NCBI RefSeq assembly: GCF_001205715.1
Contig: NZ_AQQZ01000007.1
Location: forward strand, 1-64,000
Reading direction: 5' to 3'
DNA length: 64,000 nt
Source: Pseudaestuariivita atlantica
Lineage (GTDB): Bacteria > Pseudomonadota > Alphaproteobacteria > Rhodobacterales > Rhodobacteraceae
Shown: positions 35,095 to 44,900 of the stretch, in pieces
Layout: each line of letters opens with the position of its first letter
Position numbering within the stretch: the first letter of the stretch is position 1
Translations under genes and position numbers: made by a program
The notes under the pieces: generated by a model
Databases searched by the model: none
Seen by the model: the letters and a program-made list of their open reading frames with translations, nothing else
Told to the model about the DNA's origin: nothing

Positions 35095-35121
35095 CTCATT
35101 CAAAACAGGCAAGGAAACGTG

Positions 35122-35691
35122 ATGGAGCTGGAACGCAAGTTCGCCCGGCTGGGTGAAGACGTGCGCGTGATCGATGGCACCGGGATCGAGGGGTATGCCT
35201 CGCTTTTCGGTCAGGTCGATCAGGGCGGCGACGTGGTGACGCCGGGGGCCTACAAGGCCTCGCTGGGCGCGAAACGCAAGGTGAAGATGCTGTGGCAGCA
35301 TGACCCGGCCCAGCCGATCGGCGTGTGGGACGAGGTGCGCGAGGACGCGCGCGGTCTTTACGTCAAGGGGCGTCTTCTGGACAGCGTGGCCAAGGGCCGC
35401 GAGGCGGCGGCGCTGCTGGACGCGGGAGCCATCGAGGGGCTGTCCATCGGATATCGCACCGTGAAAGCGGCGCGCGACGAGGCCGGACGGCGGCTTCTGA
35501 CCGAGGTGGAGCTTTGGGAAGTGTCGCTGGTGACTTTCCCGATGCAACGCGAGGCACGGGTGGCGGGCAAGGGCGAGACCCTGACCGACGCGGTGCTGAC
35601 TGAATTGGCGGTAGCGTTTGACACGGCCCGCCAGGACCTGGGCCGCGCGCGTCGCGCCCCCAACTCGAAAGCCGAAGGATCAGGCACATGA
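35122..35691 (+). CDS. GTA prohead protease (g4)
   Basis: 189 aa HK97-family serine protease. IEGYASLFGQVDQGGDVVTPGAY at the start, catalytic His in MLWQHDPAQPIG and Ser in GLSIGYRTV; EVSLVTFPMQREARV ends the fold. It processes the capsid protein and scaffold. ATG 35122 is preferred over GTG 35119. Ends ATGA-coupled with the capsid gene. Confidence 0.93.
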   Translation: MELERKFARLGEDVRVIDGTGIEGYASLFGQVDQGGDVVTPGAYKASLGAKRKVKMLWQHDPAQPIGVWDEVREDARGLYVKGRLLDSVAKGREAAALLDAGAIEGLSIGYRTVKAARDEAGRRLLTEVELWEVSLVTFPMQREARVAGKGETLTDAVLTELAVAFDTARQDLGRARRAPNSKAEGSGT

Positions 35692-36854
35692 CGACCGAGG
35701 CTGAGACCGGGCAGGGCCCGGTACAGGACGTGAAGCGCGCAGTTGCTGGCTTCATGAACGACATCAAGGACTTCCAGTCCGATATTCAGGCAAAACTTCA
35801 AGAGCAGGATACTCGCATGACCCAAATGGACCGCAAGATGATGGCAGCTCGCCGCCCGGCGCTGGCCACCGCCAACGATTTCGAAGCCCCCCACAAGAAG
35901 GCCTTCAACGCATACCTGCGTTCGGGCGAGGATGACGGGCTGCGCGGGATCGAGATGGAGACCAAGGCGCTGTCGACCGCGATCAATTCGGATGGCGGCT
36001 ACCTTGTCGATCCCATGACGTCGGAAGCGATCAAGGCGGCGCTGATCTCGACCGCTTCGATCCGGTCCGTCGCGACGGTCGTGAATGTCGAGGCGACGAC
36101 GTATGACGTGCTGGTGGACCAGAACGACATCGGCGCGGGCTGGGCGGATGAAACCGCCGCCGCGACCGAGACGGGCACGCCGACGATCGACCGCATTTCG
36201 ATCCCGCTGCACGAGCTGTCGGCCCTGCCGAAAGCCTCGCAACGCCTGCTGGACGACGCGGCGTTCGACATCGAGGGCTGGCTGGCCGCGCGCATCGCCG
36301 ACAAGTTCGCCCGGACCGAGGCCGCGGCCTTTGTCACCGGCGACGGGGTGGGCAAGCCCAAGGGGTTCCTCGATCACACGGCGGTCGACAATGCCGCGTG
36401 GGCCTGGAACAGCCTTGGCTACGTCGCGACCGGCGCGGATGCGGCGTTCAACGGGGCCGACGCGATCGTCGACCTCGTCTATGCGCTGGGCGCGGCCTAT
36501 CGCGCGAACGGCACCTTCGTGATGAACTCGAAGACCGCCGGTACGGTGCGCAAGCTGAAGGACGCCGATGGCCGCTTCCTGTGGTCGGACGGACTGGCCG
36601 CAGGTGAACCGGCGCGCCTTCTGGGCTACCCGGTCGTCATCGCCGAGGACATGCCCGACATCGCGACCGACGCCTATGCCATCGCCTTCGGCGATTTCGC
36701 AGCCGGCTATACCATCGCGGAACGCCCGGACCTTCGCGTGCTGCGCGATCCGTTCTCGGCCAAGCCGAACGTGCTGTTCTACGCGACCAAGCGGGTGGGT
36801 GGCGACGTGAGCGATTTCGCCGCGATCAAGCTGCTGAAATTCGGCCTGTCGTAA
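35688..36854 (+). CDS. GTA major capsid protein (g5)
   Basis: 388 aa, HK97 fold. Residues 1-~105 form the delta/scaffold helices (DIQAKLQEQDTRMTQMDRKMMAARRP) and are likely removed by the protease. The mature part has KALSTAINSDGGYLVDPMTSEAI, the E-loop and the A-domain, ending AAIKLLKFGLS. Heads built from this protein package only a few kb, as known for RcGTA. Confidence 0.95.
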   Translation: MTTEAETGQGPVQDVKRAVAGFMNDIKDFQSDIQAKLQEQDTRMTQMDRKMMAARRPALATANDFEAPHKKAFNAYLRSGEDDGLRGIEMETKALSTAINSDGGYLVDPMTSEAIKAALISTASIRSVATVVNVEATTYDVLVDQNDIGAGWADETAAATETGTPTIDRISIPLHELSALPKASQRLLDDAAFDIEGWLAARIADKFARTEAAAFVTGDGVGKPKGFLDHTAVDNAAWAWNSLGYVATGADAAFNGADAIVDLVYALGAAYRANGTFVMNSKTAGTVRKLKDADGRFLWSDGLAAGEPARLLGYPVVIAEDMPDIATDAYAIAFGDFAAGYTIAERPDLRVLRDPFSAKPNVLFYATKRVGGDVSDFAAIKLLKFGLS

Positions 36855-36870
36855 GGCGGGACCGGATGCG

Positions 36871-36893
36871 GGGGGCGTCCTTCGGGGCGCCTC
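36871..36893 (+). terminator. GC hairpin after the capsid gene
   Basis: GGGGCGTCC and GGGGCGCC can pair around TTC in the 163-base gap between capsid and g6. There is no T run. It may protect the 3' end of an abundant capsid mRNA or partly terminate, a known way to raise capsid expression over connector genes. Confidence 0.3.
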
Positions 36894-37017
36894 TCGTGGG
36901 CGCGTTTGGGTATTCCAAACCTGTGCTGTCTAGCTGCTCCCCTCCGTCCGAGCGGTGCAGGGCCCGGCGCGTCCGATCTGACCGAGGGAGCGGCGATATC
37001 CAGTGGAGACGTGGCGG

Positions 37018-37617
37018 ATGATGTTGGTGGAAGAAACGCAGGTCGCGGACGCGGCCCTGCCGGTGGCGGAGCTGAAGGCGCATCTGCGGATGGGCACCGG
37101 GTTCGCCGAGGATACCGTTCAGGATGGCGTTCTGGTCGGTTTCCTGCGCGCGGCCCTTGCCGCGATCGAGGCGCGGACGGGCAAGGCCCTGTTCGTGCGG
37201 GAGTTTTCGTGGAGCCTGTCCGCGTGGCGCGATCCCGAGGGGCAGGTCTTGCCGGTGGCGCCGGTGAACCTGGTGACGGCGGTCACGTTGATCGATGCCG
37301 GCGGCGATCCCACGGTTGTCGGGCTGGAGACGGTGCGGCTGGAGGCGGACACGCACCGTCCGCGCCTGCGCCCGCGCGGCGCCTGCCTGCCGACGATCCC
37401 GACCGGAGGATCGGCGCAGGTCGTGTTCACCGCCGGGTATGGTGCGGTCTGGTCGGACATCCCGCCGGATCTGCAGCAGGCGGTGCTGATGCTGGCGGCG
37501 CATTACTATGAATACCGTCACGACGTGGCGCTGGGGCAGGGATGCATGCCGTTCGGTGTGACCGCCCTGATCGAGCGGTTCCGGGTGATGCGCGTCTTCG
37601 GCGGTGTGCCGTCATGA
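37018..37617 (+). CDS. GTA head-tail connector protein (g6)
   Basis: 199 aa of the phage gp6/adaptor family. PVAELKAHLRMGTGFAEDTVQDGVLVGFLRAALAAIEARTGKAL is the diagnostic helical start, and VVFTAGYG...IPPDLQQAVLMLAAHYYEYR is the family end. Binds beneath the portal. Start uncertain among GTG 37003, ATG 37018 and ATG 37021. Confidence 0.9.
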   Translation: MMLVEETQVADAALPVAELKAHLRMGTGFAEDTVQDGVLVGFLRAALAAIEARTGKALFVREFSWSLSAWRDPEGQVLPVAPVNLVTAVTLIDAGGDPTVVGLETVRLEADTHRPRLRPRGACLPTIPTGGSAQVVFTAGYGAVWSDIPPDLQQAVLMLAAHYYEYRHDVALGQGCMPFGVTALIERFRVMRVFGGVPS

Positions 37618-37949
37618 CCGTGCAGCTGAACCGGCAGCTGGTACTGGAAACACTGGACCGCGTGCCGGACGGCGCGGGCGGGTTCGCCGAGATCTGGATG
37701 CCGCTGGGCACGATCTGGGCGGACATCCGTGCACGGTCGGGCCGGGAAAGCGCGGGCGAGGCGTCGGCGCTGTCGGTCGTGACGTTCCGGATCATCGTGC
37801 GCGGTGCGCCGCAGGGGTCGTCGATGCGGCCCGTCGCCGGGCAGCGGTTCCGCGACGGCGGCCGGGTCTTCTTGATCGAGGCGGTCGCCGAAAACGACGC
37901 GGCGGGCCGGTACCTTGTCTGCTTTGCCAAGGAGGAGCGGGTCACATGA
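37614..37949 (+). CDS. GTA head closure protein (g7)
   Basis: 111 aa, head-tail adaptor family (SPP1 gp16-like). LNRQLVLETLDRVPDGAGGFAEIWMPLGTIWADI is the typical beta start. ATGA overlap with g6 and with g8. Confidence 0.88.
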   Translation: MTVQLNRQLVLETLDRVPDGAGGFAEIWMPLGTIWADIRARSGRESAGEASALSVVTFRIIVRGAPQGSSMRPVAGQRFRDGGRVFLIEAVAENDAAGRYLVCFAKEERVT

Positions 37950-38356
37950 GTTACGGCGTTGCAGAGGCCTTGCAGGCCGCGGTCTATGCCCGGCTGGCGG
38001 GCGATGCGGGCGTGATGGCCGAGGTGGGTTCGTCGGTCTATGACGCGCTGCCGTCGGGCACGGCCCCGTCGCTTTACGTGGCGCTGGGGCCTGAACGCGT
38101 CACCGACCGGTCGGACAAGACCGGGCGCGGGGCGCGGCACGATTTCGTGGTGTCGGTCGTGACGTCGTCGGCGGGCTTCCAGAGTGCGAAGGCGGCGGCG
38201 GCGGCGGTGGGCGACGCGTTGATCGACGCGGACCTTGTTCTGTCGCGGGGGCGGCTTGTGTCGCTCAACTTCGTGAAGGCCGCGGCCCGGCGCGAGGACG
38301 GCAACGCGCTGCGGCGGATCGATCTGACGTTTCGGGCGCGGGTCGAGGATACCTAA
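37946..38356 (+). CDS. GTA tail terminator/completion protein (g8, DUF3168)
   Basis: 136 aa. ALQAAVYARLAGDAGVMAEVGSSVYDALPSG and the closing DLTFRARVEDT are DUF3168 signatures. It would cap the tail tube at the head side. Coupled to g7 by ATGA. Confidence 0.88.
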   Translation: MSYGVAEALQAAVYARLAGDAGVMAEVGSSVYDALPSGTAPSLYVALGPERVTDRSDKTGRGARHDFVVSVVTSSAGFQSAKAAAAAVGDALIDADLVLSRGRLVSLNFVKAAARREDGNALRRIDLTFRARVEDT

Positions 38357-38417
38357 TCTTCAGGTGTCGCATGAGATATGCGGCACAACACACTCACATC
38401 ATTGAGGAGTTTGGGCA

Positions 38418-38840
38418 ATGGCGGCTCAGAATGGCAAGGACCTTCTGGTGAAGGTCGACCTGACCGGCGACGGTCTGTTCGAGACGATGGCAGGTCTGCG
38501 CGCGACGCGGGTGAGCTTTAACGCGGAGGCGGTCGACGTGACCTCTCTGGAAAGTCAGGGCGGCTGGCGCGAGTTGCTGGCGGGCGCGGGCGTCAAGAGC
38601 GCGGCGATCAGCGGGTCGGGCGTGTTCAAGGATGCGGGTACGGATGAACGCGCGCGGCAGATCTTTTTTGACGGGGAGACGCCGGATTTCCAGGTGATCG
38701 TGCCCGATTTCGGCACGATCGAGGGCGCGTTCCAGGTGTCGTCGATCGAGTATGCGGGATCGCATAACGGCGAGGCGACCTACGAGATGTCGCTGGCCTC
38801 GGCCGGGGTGCTGACCTTCACTCCCGAGCCGGTCGCCTGA
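38418..38840 (+). CDS. GTA major tail tube protein (g9)
   Basis: 140 aa of the TP901-1-type tail protein family. MAAQNGKDLLVKVDL begins the tube fold and EVTYEMSLASAG-like sequence ends it. Its gene has a 61-base upstream gap containing GAGGAG before ATG. Confidence 0.92.
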   Translation: MAAQNGKDLLVKVDLTGDGLFETMAGLRATRVSFNAEAVDVTSLESQGGWRELLAGAGVKSAAISGSGVFKDAGTDERARQIFFDGETPDFQVIVPDFGTIEGAFQVSSIEYAGSHNGEATYEMSLASAGVLTFTPEPVA

Positions 38841-38843
38841 TCC

Positions 38844-39170
38844 ATGGTCAATCGCTGGAGGGGAGACGTGGCGCTGGAGATCGACGGCCAGCGCCACGTG
38901 ATGCGGTTGACGCTGGGGGCGCTGGCGGAACTGGAAGACGCGCTGGAGGCCGACAGCCTTGTGGCGCTGATCGAGCGGTTCGAAACCGGCGCTTTCCGCG
39001 CCCGCGACGTGCTGGCCTTGTTGCTGGCGGGATTGCGGGGTGGCGGCTGGACCGGGTCCGCCGCCGACCTGGCGCAGGCCGAGATCGCGGGCGGGCCGGT
39101 GGCGGCGAGCCGCGCGGCAGCGGAACTGATCACCCGCGCCTTTGCCGGGGCCGACGATGGCGCGGTTTGA
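38844..39170 (+). CDS. GTA tail assembly chaperone-like protein (g10)
   Basis: 108 aa. Core GALAELEDALEADSLVALIERF and DVLALLLAGLRGGGW match the gene transfer agent family at the g10 position, which corresponds to phage tail assembly chaperones. Its stop overlaps the next start by 14 bases. Confidence 0.85.
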   Translation: MVNRWRGDVALEIDGQRHVMRLTLGALAELEDALEADSLVALIERFETGAFRARDVLALLLAGLRGGGWTGSAADLAQAEIAGGPVAASRAAAELITRAFAGADDGAV

Positions 39171-39378
39171 CTGGCCGGCGCTGATGCGCGCGGGTCTTGG
39201 CGGGTTGCGGCTTGATCCCGTGACGTTCTGGGCGCTGACGCCGGCGGAATTGCAGCTGTTGCTGGGGGGCGGTCACGCCGCGCCTTTGGGGCGCAAGGGG
39301 CTGGATGCCCTGATGGCCGCCTATCCCGATCAAGGAGACGAGGATGACCGAGCAGGAAACACTGGAAGAGCAGATTGA
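39157..39378 (+). CDS. GTA tail assembly chaperone, second part (g10.1)
   Basis: 73 aa. FDWPALMRAGLGGLRLDPVTFWALTPAELQLLLG is the conserved motif of the small protein found between g10 and g11. Two overlapping chaperone genes before the tape measure mirror the gpG/gpGT arrangement of tailed phages. It overlaps g11 by 35 bases. Confidence 0.85.
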   Translation: MARFDWPALMRAGLGGLRLDPVTFWALTPAELQLLLGGGHAAPLGRKGLDALMAAYPDQGDEDDRAGNTGRAD

Positions 39379-39997
39379 CCAGCTGGAAGGCTCTTTGGGG
39401 CAGGCGGCGACCATGGCGGCGGGGTTCGATGCGGAGCTGAAACGCATCCACCAGACCTTCAGCGCCACCGGCCAGCAGGCGGCGGCGATGGAGCGGACGT
39501 TCAGCCGCGGTCTGCGCCGCGCCATCGACGGTGTCGTGTTCGACGGGTTCAAGCTGACCGACGCGCTGGAAGCGGTGAGCCGGTCGCTGATCAACGCGGC
39601 CTACAATGCCGCCGTGAAGCCGGTGACGGACCATTTCGGCGGCCTTCTGGCGCAGGGCGCGCAGGCGCTGTTCGGTCAGTGGTCGCCGTTCGAGAAGGGC
39701 GCGCCGTTCACGCAAGGTCGCGTCACGCCGTTCGCAACGGGTGGCGTGGTCACGGGGCCTGTGAGCTTTCCCATGCGGGGCGGCACCGGCCTGATGGGCG
39801 AAGCGGGGCCGGAGGCAATCATGCCGCTGGCACGCGGTGCCGATGGCAAGCTGGGCGTGCGCGCGGCGGGCGGAGGCGGTTCGGTGACGGTGGTCATGAA
39901 CATCTCGACCCCGGACGTGGCGGGGTTCCAGCGGTCCGAGAGCCAGATCGCGGCACAGGCCGCGCGCGCGCTGAGCCGCGCCCAACGCAATTCCTGA
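39344..39997 (+). CDS. GTA tape measure protein (g11)
   Basis: 217 aa, very short for a tape measure protein but normal for GTAs, whose tails are short. Helical N-terminal half (EEQIDQLEGSLGQAATMAAGFDAELKRIHQTF), then the lambda-type tail signature FATGGVVTGPVSFPMRGGTGLMGEAGPEAIMPLARG. Confidence 0.9.
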   Translation: MTEQETLEEQIDQLEGSLGQAATMAAGFDAELKRIHQTFSATGQQAAAMERTFSRGLRRAIDGVVFDGFKLTDALEAVSRSLINAAYNAAVKPVTDHFGGLLAQGAQALFGQWSPFEKGAPFTQGRVTPFATGGVVTGPVSFPMRGGTGLMGEAGPEAIMPLARGADGKLGVRAAGGGGSVTVVMNISTPDVAGFQRSESQIAAQAARALSRAQRNS

Positions 39998-40010
39998 GGG
40001 GGCCTGACAG

Positions 40011-40643
40011 ATGAGTTTTCACGAGGTGCGGTTTCCCGCAGGGCTGAGCTTTGGCTCGGTCGGCGGGCCCGAGCGGCGGACGGATATCGTGGCGCTGGCC
40101 AACGGGTACGAGGAGCGCAACACGCCGTGGTCGCAGGCGCGGCGGCGGTACGACGCGGGCGTCGGGTTGCGGTCGCTTGACGACGTGGCGGCGCTGATCG
40201 CGTTCTTCGAGGCGCGCGAGGGGCAGTTGCACGGGTTCCGGTGGAAGGATTGGGCGGATTTCAAATCCTGCCTGCCCACGGACGAGCCTGCCTACGAGGA
40301 CCAGGTGATCGGACGCGGTGACGGGCACCGGACGGCGTTTCAGCTGGTGAAGACCTATCGGTCGGGCGCGCAGGCGCAGGTGCGGCCGATCCTGAAGCCG
40401 GTCGAGGGCACGGTGCGCGCCGGCATCCAGGGGACCGAGCAGCAGGACGGGCTGGAATACTCGGTCGATACCGAGACCGGCATCGTGACCTTCACGCAGG
40501 CTCCGGCAGAGGACCTTGCCGTCACGGCGGGGTTCGAGTTCGACGTGCCGGTGCGGTTCGACACCGACCGCATCCAGACGAGCGTGGCGAGTTTCCGGGC
40601 CGGTGACGTGCCGAATGTCCCGGTGGTGGAGGTGCGGCTGTGA
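40011..40643 (+). CDS. GTA distal tail protein (g12, DUF2460)
   Basis: 210 aa. FHEVRFPAGLSFGSVGGPERRTDIVALANGYEERNTPW is the DUF2460 hallmark; ends FRAGDVPNVPVVEVRL. Forms the ring at the tail end. Coupled to g13 by ATGA-type overlap. Confidence 0.93.
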   Translation: MSFHEVRFPAGLSFGSVGGPERRTDIVALANGYEERNTPWSQARRRYDAGVGLRSLDDVAALIAFFEAREGQLHGFRWKDWADFKSCLPTDEPAYEDQVIGRGDGHRTAFQLVKTYRSGAQAQVRPILKPVEGTVRAGIQGTEQQDGLEYSVDTETGIVTFTQAPAEDLAVTAGFEFDVPVRFDTDRIQTSVASFRAGDVPNVPVVEVRL

Positions 40644-41515
40644 ACGCGCTGATCGAACATCTGAAAACCGGTGCCACGCATGTCTGCCACGCCTGGGCGC
40701 TGACGCGGGCGGATGGCAAGGTCATGGGCTTCACCGATCACGACCGCGACCTTGCCTTTGACGGGATCACCTTCCGCGCCGACAGCGGGTTGTCGGCCAT
40801 GGCGCTCCAGCAATCCACCGGCCTGTCGGTGGACAATACCGAGGCGGTGGGCGCGCTGAGCCATGACGCGATTGCCGAGGACGAGATCGACGCGGGCCGG
40901 TTCGACCGGGCCGAGATCCGCGCCTGGCTGGTCAGGTGGGACGACGTGGCGGTGCGCAAGCTGCTGTTCCGGGGCGCGATTGGCGAGATCGTGCGAGGTG
41001 ATGGTGCGTTCCGGGCCGAGATACGGGGCCTGACCGATGTGCTGAACCAGCCGGTGGGGCGGGTGTACCAGAAGCCCTGTTCGGCGGTGCTGGGGGATGC
41101 GTCGTGCCGGGTTGACCTGAGCACGCCGGGCTATCGCCACGAGGGGCCGGTGGAGGCCGTCGAGGAGAACCGCGTCTTGCGCTTTCCCGAGCTGGCCGCC
41201 TTCGAGCCCGAATGGTTCCAGCGCGGCGTCGTGCGGATCGTGAGCGGAGAGGCCGAGGGCCTGACCGGCATGATCAAGGATGACCGGATCGAGGGCGAAG
41301 CGCGCGTGATCGAGCTGTGGGACAGCCTGCGCGCGCCGCTGGCTCCCGGTGATGTTGTCCAGGTGACGGTCGGTTGCGACCGGCGGTTCCAGACCTGCCG
41401 GTTCAAGTTCGACAACGTGCTGAACTTCCAGGGTTTCCCGGACATACCCGAAGACGATTGGGTGATGGTCCAACCGGCCCGAGCCAGGGTCAATTCCGGC
41501 GGGAGCCGGAGATGA
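40640..41515 (+). CDS. GTA baseplate hub protein (g13, DUF2163)
   Basis: 291 aa. ATHVCHAWALTRADGKVMGFTDHDRDL and the Cys-rich CSAVLGDASCRVDL plus VGCDRRFQTCRFKFDNVLNFQGFPDIPEDDW; the Cys set is typical for this family (phage BR0599-like) and probably holds an Fe-S cluster, as reported for RcGTA. Overlaps g12 and g14 by 4 bases each. Confidence 0.93.
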   Translation: MNALIEHLKTGATHVCHAWALTRADGKVMGFTDHDRDLAFDGITFRADSGLSAMALQQSTGLSVDNTEAVGALSHDAIAEDEIDAGRFDRAEIRAWLVRWDDVAVRKLLFRGAIGEIVRGDGAFRAEIRGLTDVLNQPVGRVYQKPCSAVLGDASCRVDLSTPGYRHEGPVEAVEENRVLRFPELAAFEPEWFQRGVVRIVSGEAEGLTGMIKDDRIEGEARVIELWDSLRAPLAPGDVVQVTVGCDRRFQTCRFKFDNVLNFQGFPDIPEDDWVMVQPARARVNSGGSRR

Positions 41516-41949
41516 GCCGCCCGGACGTGGTGGCCGAGGCGCGGGGCTGGCTGGGTACGCCCTACCTGCATCAGGGCAGCGAGAGGCAGGTTGGCACCGA
41601 TTGCCTTGGTCTCTTGCGTGGCGTGTGGCGCGCGGTGGTGGGCCCCGAGCCCGTGGCCGTGCCCGCCTATACGCGCGACTGGTCGGAGCCGCAGGGCGAC
41701 GAGGCGTTGTGGCGCGCCGCGCTTGAGCACCTCGTCTCCAAACCGCGCGAGGCGGCGGCGCTTGGCGACATCCTGCTTTTTCGCATGCGCCATGGCGCGG
41801 TCGCCAAGCATGTGGGCGTCCAGTCCGCGACGGGCGAGGCCCCGCGTTTCATCCATGCCTTTACCGGCCACGGGGTTGTCGAGAACAGCCTGAGCGGCCC
41901 CTGGGCGCGCCGCATCGTGGCGCGGTTCGAATTTCCGCGGGGAGAGTGA
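41512..41949 (+). CDS. GTA NlpC/P60 cell-wall peptidase (g14)
   Basis: 145 aa. Catalytic Cys in GTDCLGLLRGVWR and His in AKHVGVQSATG, the NlpC/P60 pair. It cuts peptidoglycan during particle entry. ATG 41512 overlaps the g13 stop. Confidence 0.93.
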   Translation: MSRPDVVAEARGWLGTPYLHQGSERQVGTDCLGLLRGVWRAVVGPEPVAVPAYTRDWSEPQGDEALWRAALEHLVSKPREAAALGDILLFRMRHGAVAKHVGVQSATGEAPRFIHAFTGHGVVENSLSGPWARRIVARFEFPRGE

Positions 41950-41952
41950 TCC

Positions 41953-44900
41953 ATGGCGACCATCTTGTTATCTGTCGCGGGCGCGGCGATCGGCGGCTCG
42001 ATCGGCGGCACGTTCCTTGGCCTGTCGGCGGTGGCCGCGGGCCGGTTCGTGGGTGCCACGCTGGGCCGGGCCATCGATGCGCGGCTGATGGGGCAGGGAT
42101 CGGCGACGGTCAAGCGCGGGCAGGTGGACCGGTTCCGCCTGACGGGCGCGGGCGAGGGCGCGGCGATCGCGCATGCCTATGGCCGCTTGCGGGTGCCGGG
42201 CCACGTGATCTGGGCGACCGAGTTCACCGAGAAGGTCAAGACCTCGGGCGGGGGCGGCAAGGGCGCGGCCCCGGCGGAACCGGAGGTGAAGACCTATTCC
42301 TACTCGGTGAGCCTTGCCATCGCGTTGGGCGAGGGCGAGATCACGGGCGTGCATCGCGTCTGGGCGGACGGTGCCGAAGTGAGCCCCGACGATCTGAACA
42401 TGCGCGTCTATCACGGCACCGACGACCAGTTGCCCGATCCAAAGATCGAGGCTGTCGAGGGTGCGGGCACGGTGCCGGCCTATCGCGGCACGGCTTATGT
42501 CGTCATGGAGGATCTCTCGCTCACGCAGTTCGGCAACCGCATCCCCCAGTTCAATTTCGAGATCACGCGCCCCGTGGCCGAAGATGCCGAAAGCGCTGAC
42601 GGGTCGATGGCGCGCGGCATCCGCGCGGTGGCGATGATGCCGGGATCGGGCGAATACGCGCTGGCGACCGAGCAGGTGCATATCAAGTACGGCAAGGGAT
42701 CGTCCGCCTCGGCCAACGTGAACACGCCCTCGGGGCTGACGGATTTCGAGACCTCGTTGCAGCAGCTGGACCAGGAGGTGCCGAATTGCGAGGCGGCCTC
42801 GCTTATCGTGAGCTGGTTCGGGTCCGACCTGCGCTGCGGGTCCTGCGAGATCAAACCAAAGGTCGAGCAGGCGCAGTTCGACGGCAAGAAGATGCCGTGG
42901 CGCGTGGCGGGGCTGACGCGGACGACGGCGGAGGTGGTGCCGGAACTTGACGGGCGCCCGGTCTATGGTGGCACCCCGACCGATCAATCGGTCGTGCAGG
43001 CGATCCGAGCGCTGGGCGAGGCGGGCAAGGCGGTGACCTATTACCCGTTCATCCTGATGGACCAGATGGCGGGCAACACGCTTCCCGATCCCTATTCGGG
43101 TGAAGACGGCCAGCCTGCGCTGCCGTGGCGGGGGCGGATCACGACCTCGCTTGCGCCGGGTGTCGACGGGTCGGTCGATGGCTCTGCCGCGGCGGCGGCC
43201 GAGGTGGATGCGTTTTTCGGCACGGCCTCGGCCACGGATTTCGCGGTGGCGGGTGACGCGGTGGTCTATTCCGGTCCTGTCGAATGGGGCTTTAGGCGGT
43301 ACATCCTGCACCAGGCGGCGTTGTGTGCGGCGGCGGGTGGAGTCGATGCCTTCTGCATCGGGTCCGAGATGCGCGGGCTGACGCAGATCCGGGGGGCGGG
43401 GAACACCTTCCCGGCGGTCGCGGCCCTGCGGGCGCTGGCGGCGGAGTGCCGGGCGCTCTTGGGTCCGGGTGTGAAGATCGGGTACGCGGCGGATTGGTCG
43501 GAATATTTCGGCTATCACCCGCAGGACGGATCGGGCGACGTGTTGTTCCATCTCGATCCGCTTTGGGCGGACGAGGAGATCGATTTCATCGGGATCGACA
43601 ATTACATGCCGCTGTCGGACTGGCGGGACGGTCCCGATCACCTTGATGTCGCATGGGGAGACGTGTCGAACGTCGATTACCTGCGCGCCAATATCGAGGG
43701 CGGCGAGGGCTATGACTGGTACTATGCCGGGCCGCAGGCGCGGGACGTGCAGGACCGGACGCCGATCACCGACGGCGCCCATGACGAGCCGTGGGTCTAC
43801 CGCTACAAGGACGTGCGGAACTGGTGGCTGAACCCGCATCACAACCGCATCGGCGGCGTGCGCGAAGCGGTGCCCACCGACTGGCAACCGCAATCCAAGC
43901 CCGTCTGGTTCACCGAGTATGGCTGCGCGGCCGTCGACAAGGGCACCAACCAGCCCAACAAGTTCCTTGATCCCAAATCCTCGGAATCGAGCCTGCCGCA
44001 TTACTCGACCGGCGCACGGGACGATTACATCCAGGCGCAGTACCTGCGCGCGGTGATGACCTATTGGGGCGATCCCGAGCGAAACCCGGTATCCGAGGTC
44101 TACGGAGCGGAGATGCTGGACATGTCGCGCGCCTTTGTCTGGGCGTGGGATGCGCGGCCCTTCCCGTGGTTCCCGAGCCTGTCTGAGGAGTGGAGCGATG
44201 GCGAGAATTACCATCGCGGTCACTGGATCACCGGGCGGGTGTCGTTCCGGACGCTGGCCGATGTCGTGCGGGAGATCTGCGCGCGGGCGGGTTTGGTCGA
44301 GATCGACGTGAGCGATCTGCGCGGCATCGTGCGCGGATACACCATTGACGACGTGTCGGATGCGCGCGCCGCCCTGCAGCCCCTGATGCTGCGCTATGGC
44401 TTTGACGCGATCGAGCGGGACGGGCTGCTGGTGTTCCAGATGCGCGACGGCCGTCCCGCGGTGCAGGTACCGGCTGATGATCTGGCCGAGCCCGAGGGCG
44501 ACGGCGCCACGATTGAGGCCGCGCGGGGCTCTGACATCGAGTTGATGGGCCGGGTGCGGGTGAAGTTCTTCGAGGCCGAGGGCGATTACGCCGTGATCTC
44601 GGAAGAGGCGGTGCTGGCCGAGGACCGGACGCATAACGTGTCCGAAAGCGAGTTCCCCCTAGTCCTGACCCGCGCTGAAGGGCGGCAGGTGGCCGAGCGC
44701 TGGCTGACCGAGGCGCGCGTGGCGCGTGACACCCTGCGCTTCCGGTTGCCCCCGTCGCGGATGGACGTGGCGGCGGGCGATGTCGTGGAAGTGGCCGGTG
44801 CGCCCGAGGCGGCGCGGTACCGGGTGGACCGGGTCGAGGTGGGCGCGGGTCAGGCGCTGGAAGCGGTGCGGATCGAGCCAACGGTCTACACGCCGTCCGA

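Noticed and set aside
41968-44634. Long minus-strand reading frame opposite g15
   Set aside because: Antisense shadow of the GTA host-contact gene, with Arg/His-rich composition and no domain pattern.
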